A stretch of DNA of 64,000 bases, from contig JAVEYG010000012.1 in NCBI GenBank assembly GCA_034003625.1, forward strand, positions 1 to 64,000, in the 5' to 3' direction. The stretch is from GWE2-42-39 sp034003625 (lineage in GTDB: Bacteria; Bacteroidota; Bacteroidia; Bacteroidales; Prolixibacteraceae). Both the position numbers and the translations under genes were made by a program. Below, piece after piece: positions 59,994 to 64,000 of the stretch. Each line of letters begins with the position of its first letter. Within the stretch, counting starts at the first letter, position 1. A model generated the notes under the pieces. The model saw only the letters and a program-made list of their open reading frames with translations, was not told the DNA's origin and did no database searches.

Positions 59994-60327
59994 AGAACCG
60001 ATAGAATACCTAAGACACATACACGACGAGAGTTTGTACATTCTTTCAGTAACAGGTTCTAACCTTACAAAAGATGATTTTTTACGGGATGAAACGCTGA
60101 AAAGAGCCATTGTAAGAAGCCTGGAAATTATCGGAGAAGCGACAAAAAAAATTCCGGCAGATTATAAACTGAACTGGAATTCCATTGAATGGAAAAACAT
60201 GGCAGGAATGAGAGACCGGCTAATCCATGATTATATGGGGGTTAATTATTCAATCGTATGGGACGTGGTTCAAAACAAGATTCCGGCACTTCAGAAGCAG
60301 ATTCTTGAAGTTCTTGAGAGTGAATGA
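59986..60327 (+). CDS. HEPN toxin (HepT-like, DUF86)
   Basis: 113 residues from the ATG at 59986 (MSKEPIEYLRHIHDESLYIL); an ATG at 59974 is possible too. The RNase motif R-x4-H-x-Y is intact: MRDRLIHDYMGVNYSIVWDV. The Tyr is the residue AMPylated by MntA in characterised pairs. It cuts RNA (often tRNA) when free. Lies between rfbC and rfbD. Confidence 0.88.
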   Translation: MSKEPIEYLRHIHDESLYILSVTGSNLTKDDFLRDETLKRAIVRSLEIIGEATKKIPADYKLNWNSIEWKNMAGMRDRLIHDYMGVNYSIVWDVVQNKIPALQKQILEVLESE

Positions 60328-60399
60328 AAATTTCAACCTGTCAAATAAATCCGGAATTTTGTAATCCAATAATAAGCAAATTTCACCAAAATTTCTCTC

Positions 60400-61263
60400 A
60401 TGTTTAAACTACTCATCACCGGGGCGAACGGGCAACTCGGTTCCGAAATAAAAAAAGTTTCTGGACAATTTCCTGAACTAGAATTTTTGTTTACCGACGT
60501 TGCTGAACTCGACATTACCAATCCCGAAAAAGTGGCTGCTTTTTTTTCCGAAAACAAACCCGCTTTCCTGATCAACTGCGCAGCCTACACAGCAGTAGAC
60601 AAAGCGGAAGCCGACGAAGAAACGGCCCGGCTGATCAATGCTACTGCTGTTTCAATTTTGGCAGAACAATCAGCCAAAGTAAATTGCCGGATGATTCATA
60701 TTTCCACCGATTATGTGTTCGACGGGAAAGCCAGCCAACCATACACTGAAGATGCGCCGGTCAATCCGCAATCGGCCTACGGACGGACCAAACTCGAAGG
60801 CGAACAACTTTGTATGAAAAATAACCCACAAAGTATCATCATTCGCACTGCGTGGCTGTATTCAGCTTTCGGCAATAATTTCGTAAAAACGATGCTCCGA
60901 CTTGGCCGCGAACGCGACGAACTCCGCATCGTGGCCGACCAGATTGGCAACCCGACCAATGCTGCCGACCTAGCCCACGCAATTTTAACGATAATTTCAT
61001 CTGTCGTTGCCGGGCAGAAACCATTTGAAACAGGCATTTATCACTATTCCAACGAAGGCATTGCCAGTTGGTACGATTTCACGGTTGCTATTATTAAACA
61101 TGCCGGTTTATCCTGCAAAGTCATCCCGATTACTACTGACGAATACCCGCTCCCGGCTCCCCGTCCGGCTTACAGCGTGATGGACAAATCGAAAATTAAG
61201 CGTATTTTTGGCATCGAAATTCCGCATTGGAAAGAAAGTTTGAACAATTATTTTTCAAAATAA
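60400..61263 (+). CDS. rfbD: dTDP-4-dehydrorhamnose reductase
   Basis: 287 residues. NAD(P) loop LLITGANGQLGSEIKKVSGQ, INCAAYTAVDKAE, HISTDYVFDGKASQPYTE and the catalytic YxxxK in SAYGRTKLEGEQLC. It gives dTDP-L-rhamnose. Located 14 bp before the phosphosugar mutase. The operon misses rfbB (dTDP-glucose 4,6-dehydratase), which must lie elsewhere. Confidence 0.95.
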   Translation: MFKLLITGANGQLGSEIKKVSGQFPELEFLFTDVAELDITNPEKVAAFFSENKPAFLINCAAYTAVDKAEADEETARLINATAVSILAEQSAKVNCRMIHISTDYVFDGKASQPYTEDAPVNPQSAYGRTKLEGEQLCMKNNPQSIIIRTAWLYSAFGNNFVKTMLRLGRERDELRIVADQIGNPTNAADLAHAILTIISSVVAGQKPFETGIYHYSNEGIASWYDFTVAIIKHAGLSCKVIPITTDEYPLPAPRPAYSVMDKSKIKRIFGIEIPHWKESLNNYFSK

Positions 61264-61276
61264 AAACGACATTGTC

Positions 61277-63022
61277 ATGGCGAATAGCAACCTACCGGAA
61301 ATGATAAAAGCAAAGGCCGCCGAATGGTTGACCGATGTTTACGATGCTGAAACACAGTCCGAAGTAAAACGAATGTTGGCAAGCGAAGATCCCACCGAAC
61401 TGATCGATTCGTTCTACCGCGACCTTGAATTTGGAACCGGTGGTCTGCGCGGCATCATGGGAGCCGGAACCAACCGCATGAACATATACACTGTAGGCGC
61501 TGCTACACAGGGATTGAGCAATTACCTGAAAAAAGAATTTGTCAACCTGCCGGAAATTAAAGTGGCCATTGGGCACGATTGCCGCAACAACAGCCGTTTG
61601 TTTGCCGAAACCAGCGCGAAAATTTTTGCGGCCAACGGCATCTGCGTTTTCCTGTTCGACGATTTGCGGCCCACCCCCGAATTGTCGTTTGCCATCCGCG
61701 AATTAGGCTGCCAGAGCGGGATTATCCTCACTGCATCGCATAACCCGAAAGAATACAACGGATACAAAGCCTACTGGGACGACGGTTCACAGATTGTTGC
61801 CCCGCACGATGAGAACATCATCGACGAGGTACAAAAAGTGAAAGCTGCCGACATCCGGTTCAAGGGCAACGAACATCTGATTACCATTCTGGGCGAGGAA
61901 ATGGACAATAAATTCATCGAAAAAGTGAAAACCGTTTCCATTTCGCCGGAAGTGATTGAAAAGCAAAAAGACCTGAAAATTGTATATACACCGATTCATG
62001 GCACTGGTGTAAAACTAATCCCGGCAGCCTTGCGCGCTTTCGGTTTCCCCAATATTTACAACGTGCCGGAACAGGATGTGGTGAGCGGTAACTTCCCGAC
62101 GGTGGTTTCCCCCAATCCGGAAGAACCTGCCGCCATGAAAATGGCAATGGCAAAAGGCAAGGAAATTGATGCCGATGTGGTAATGGCTTCCGACCCCGAT
62201 GCCGACCGGATTGGCGTTGCCGTGAAAAACGACAAAGGCGAATTTGTGATCCTGAACGGGAACCAGACCGCACTGGTATTTATTTATTACATCATCAGTA
62301 AACGCAAGGAAAGCGGCAAACTGAAAAGTAACGATTTCATAGTAAAAACGATTGTTACCACCGAACTGATCGCCGAAATTGCCCGGCGCAACCAGGTTGA
62401 ATATTTCGACGTGTTTACCGGGTTCAAATACATTGCCGAAGTGATCCGCGATCACGAAGGACAGAAAAACTACATCGGCGGCGGCGAAGAAAGTTTCGGG
62501 TTCATGCCTGCCGATTTTGTACGCGACAAAGACGCTGTTTCATCCTGCGCGCTGATGGCCGAAATTGCAGCCTGGGCAAAGGATCAGGGTAAATCGCTGT
62601 TTGAAATGGTTCAGGATATTTATCTTGAATATGGTTTCTCGCGCGAAAAAATGAAATACGTAGTACGCACCGGAAGATCGGGAGCCGAAGAAATTGAACA
62701 GATGATGGTAAATTTCAGGAATAATCCCCCAAAAGAACTGGGTGGCTCGAAACTAAAAATTGTAAAAGATTACGAAACCCTCGTCGAGAAAAATATCCGG
62801 ACCGGTGAAGAGCGGAGAATCAACCAGAAAATTACATCGAACGTGCTCCAGTTTTTTACGGAAGACGGAACAAAAATTTCGGTGCGCCCGTCCGGAACAG
62901 AGCCTAAAATAAAATTCTATTTTGAAGTGGCCGGAAAAATGAACCGTCGCGACGAGTATTACCAGCTGGAGCAAGCCGCCGATGAAAAAATTGATGCAAT
63001 AATGAAACAACTCGATTTATAA
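61277..63022 (+). CDS. Phosphoglucomutase/phosphomannomutase family protein
   Basis: 581 residues, the long alpha-PGM type. FGTGGLRGIMGAGTNRMNIY, active-site Ser in TASHNPKEYNGYKAYWDDGS, metal loop ASDPDADRIGVAVK, sugar loop GGEESFGFMPADFV and phosphate loop RPSGTEPKIKFYFE. It interconverts glucose 6-phosphate and glucose 1-phosphate (or mannose forms), giving the substrate for RfbA in the same region. Last clear gene of the nucleotide-sugar block. Confidence 0.95.
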   Translation: MANSNLPEMIKAKAAEWLTDVYDAETQSEVKRMLASEDPTELIDSFYRDLEFGTGGLRGIMGAGTNRMNIYTVGAATQGLSNYLKKEFVNLPEIKVAIGHDCRNNSRLFAETSAKIFAANGICVFLFDDLRPTPELSFAIRELGCQSGIILTASHNPKEYNGYKAYWDDGSQIVAPHDENIIDEVQKVKAADIRFKGNEHLITILGEEMDNKFIEKVKTVSISPEVIEKQKDLKIVYTPIHGTGVKLIPAALRAFGFPNIYNVPEQDVVSGNFPTVVSPNPEEPAAMKMAMAKGKEIDADVVMASDPDADRIGVAVKNDKGEFVILNGNQTALVFIYYIISKRKESGKLKSNDFIVKTIVTTELIAEIARRNQVEYFDVFTGFKYIAEVIRDHEGQKNYIGGGEESFGFMPADFVRDKDAVSSCALMAEIAAWAKDQGKSLFEMVQDIYLEYGFSREKMKYVVRTGRSGAEEIEQMMVNFRNNPPKELGGSKLKIVKDYETLVEKNIRTGEERRINQKITSNVLQFFTEDGTKISVRPSGTEPKIKFYFEVAGKMNRRDEYYQLEQAADEKIDAIMKQLDL

Positions 63023-63100
63023 AAATTTTCCTGCTGAGCGGGTGATTTAAAGTCACCCGTCCAGTAAATTTCATAACCAACACAACTATTCTTTAAACCA

Positions 63101-63862
63101 ATGAACACAAAAACCTTTTTAACGATTGTGTTTTGTATGGCGGTCGTTGTTGCAGTTGCCCAAAAACCCGAAGAGAAAAAGATGGTCCCGGCCATGACCG
63201 AAATTTGGGACCCCGAAGTACCGGTTGTCACGCCGGGCGAAACGCCAATGAATGCCCCATCGGATGCCATTATCCTGATGGGCGAAGGCATTGAGCTCGG
63301 CTACGAGTGGACCAACGGCAAAGGGGAAGCCCCCGGCTGGAAATGGGAAAACGGAATAGCCACGGTGGTAAAAGGCGCCGGGGTTATCAAAACCAAACGC
63401 CAGTTCGAGGATTGTCAACTGCATGTGGAATGGCGCTCGCCCGAAGAAGTGGTTGGCGAAAGCCAGGGGCGCGGCAACAGCGGCATCTTCCTTCAGGAAT
63501 TATACGAAATTCAAATTCTCGATAATTTCAACAACCGCACCTACCGCAACGGACAGGCCGGAAGTCTTTACAAACAGGCAGCGCCGTTGGTAAACGTCTG
63601 CACCGGTCCCGGCAAATGGCAAACCTACGATATTATTTATACCGCGCCGCGTTTTAACGACGACGGCTCGTATTTTACCAAACCACGGGTCACCTTGTTG
63701 CATAACGGCGTTCTGGTGCAAAATAATGCCGAATTGCGCGGTCCGACACAGTACATCGGCATCCCGGAATACACCATCGTAAAACATGGCCCCGGCGCGC
63801 TGATCCTTCAGGATCACGGAAACCCGGTGAGTTTTCGGAATATCTGGATACGGGAATTATGA
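63101..63862 (+). CDS. Secreted single-domain DUF1080 (3-keto-glycoside hydrolase-like) protein
   Basis: 253 residues with a signal peptide (NTKTFLTIVFCMAVVVAVAQ). One DUF1080 domain (about 45-253): HVEWRSPEEVVGESQGRGNS, GIFLQELYEIQILDNFNNRT, HGVLVQNN-like HNGVLVQNNAEL and the end NPVSFRNIWIREL. It may act on 3-keto-glycosides like the double-domain protein at 51625. It is 78 bp after the mutase; no redox partner lies adjacent inside the window. Confidence 0.9.
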   Translation: MNTKTFLTIVFCMAVVVAVAQKPEEKKMVPAMTEIWDPEVPVVTPGETPMNAPSDAIILMGEGIELGYEWTNGKGEAPGWKWENGIATVVKGAGVIKTKRQFEDCQLHVEWRSPEEVVGESQGRGNSGIFLQELYEIQILDNFNNRTYRNGQAGSLYKQAAPLVNVCTGPGKWQTYDIIYTAPRFNDDGSYFTKPRVTLLHNGVLVQNNAELRGPTQYIGIPEYTIVKHGPGALILQDHGNPVSFRNIWIREL

Positions 63863-64000
63863 AATTAAATTACCAATGATTTGGAGCCTCCGAGAGATCA
63901 AGGGCTTTTTTTGTCTTTCAGCGATAAACAGGATATTGATCTTGTCATCCGATATGCATTTTTTGTATTTTTCTGTGTACGAAAGAGAAAAGATATCTGG
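63863..64000 (+). other. Window end, downstream of DUF1080
   Basis: A weak hairpin AGCC...GGGCT followed by seven T near 63884-63917 could be a terminator. Nothing else is recognisable up to the window edge. Confidence 0.35.

Overview
The window looks like chromosome from a member of the Bacteroidota, most likely an environmental, polysaccharide-degrading lineage of the Marinilabiliales/Prolixibacteraceae type. The evidence is the recurrent -7 element TAnnTTTG, many families typical of the phylum (GH97, DUF1080, DUF6807, BNR_4, GIN/DUF2807, BlaI/M56-TonB pairs) and moderate GC. No species is claimed. I saw no rRNA or tRNA gene, prophage, CRISPR array or SusC/SusD pair.

Layout. 1-948: decayed DNA with a type I methylase (hsdM) remnant. 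949-3594: secreted GH3 beta-xylosidase/glucosidase with a PA14 insert. 3709-5534 (-): four-gene ArsR/AHSA1/DoxX/YdeI-like operon with a clear operator. 5784-6494 (-): yebC. 6660-6880: a promoter, structured RNA and terminator cassette that looks like an undescribed small RNA. 7039-15095: mixed housekeeping and metabolic genes (GHL10, nitroreductase, proline dehydrogenase, Skp/OmpH, glycosyltransferase, PLP decarboxylase, acylphosphatase). 15517-21562: hexuronate operon uxaE-uxaC-kdgK-kdgA-exuT. 21814-29043: malQ, a Gfo/Idh/MocA oxidoreductase, an S1 protein, rimO, a lipoprotein, tcdA and a TatD hydrolase. 29286-31238: secreted GH97. 31653-33244: BlaI plus a BlaR1-like peptidase with a TonB end. 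33445-34689: TPR protein, followed by a BNR_4 pseudogene. 35490-39828: ECF sigma, anti-sigma-like protein and a run of envelope proteins. 39993-41386: DMT exporter and YkgJ cysteine-cluster protein.

41436-46675 (-): the most unusual pair, a 1524-residue protein joining repeated sensor modules, two receiver-like domains and a PEP-synthase-type ATP-grasp domain, followed 14 bp later by a NarL-type regulator whose phospho-acceptor Asp is Asn. 46866-52962 (-): a periplasmic sugar locus (DUF6807, acetyl-xylan-esterase-like, TAT Gfo/Idh/MocA, TIM-barrel epimerase, double DUF1080) that fits the 3-keto-glycoside route, with a divergent membrane-bound winged-helix regulator at 53107-54279.

54406-63022 (+): nucleotide-sugar block (ugd, UDP-glucuronate decarboxylase, rfbA, rfbC, rfbD, phosphosugar mutase). 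It is interrupted by a REP/BIME-like array with its own Y1 (RAYT-like) transposase and by a HEPN/MNT toxin-antitoxin pair. rfbB is absent here. A lone secreted DUF1080 protein closes the window. The carbohydrate genes together suggest growth on plant or algal glycans: xylan-type side chains, alpha-glucans, uronates and oxidised glycosides.
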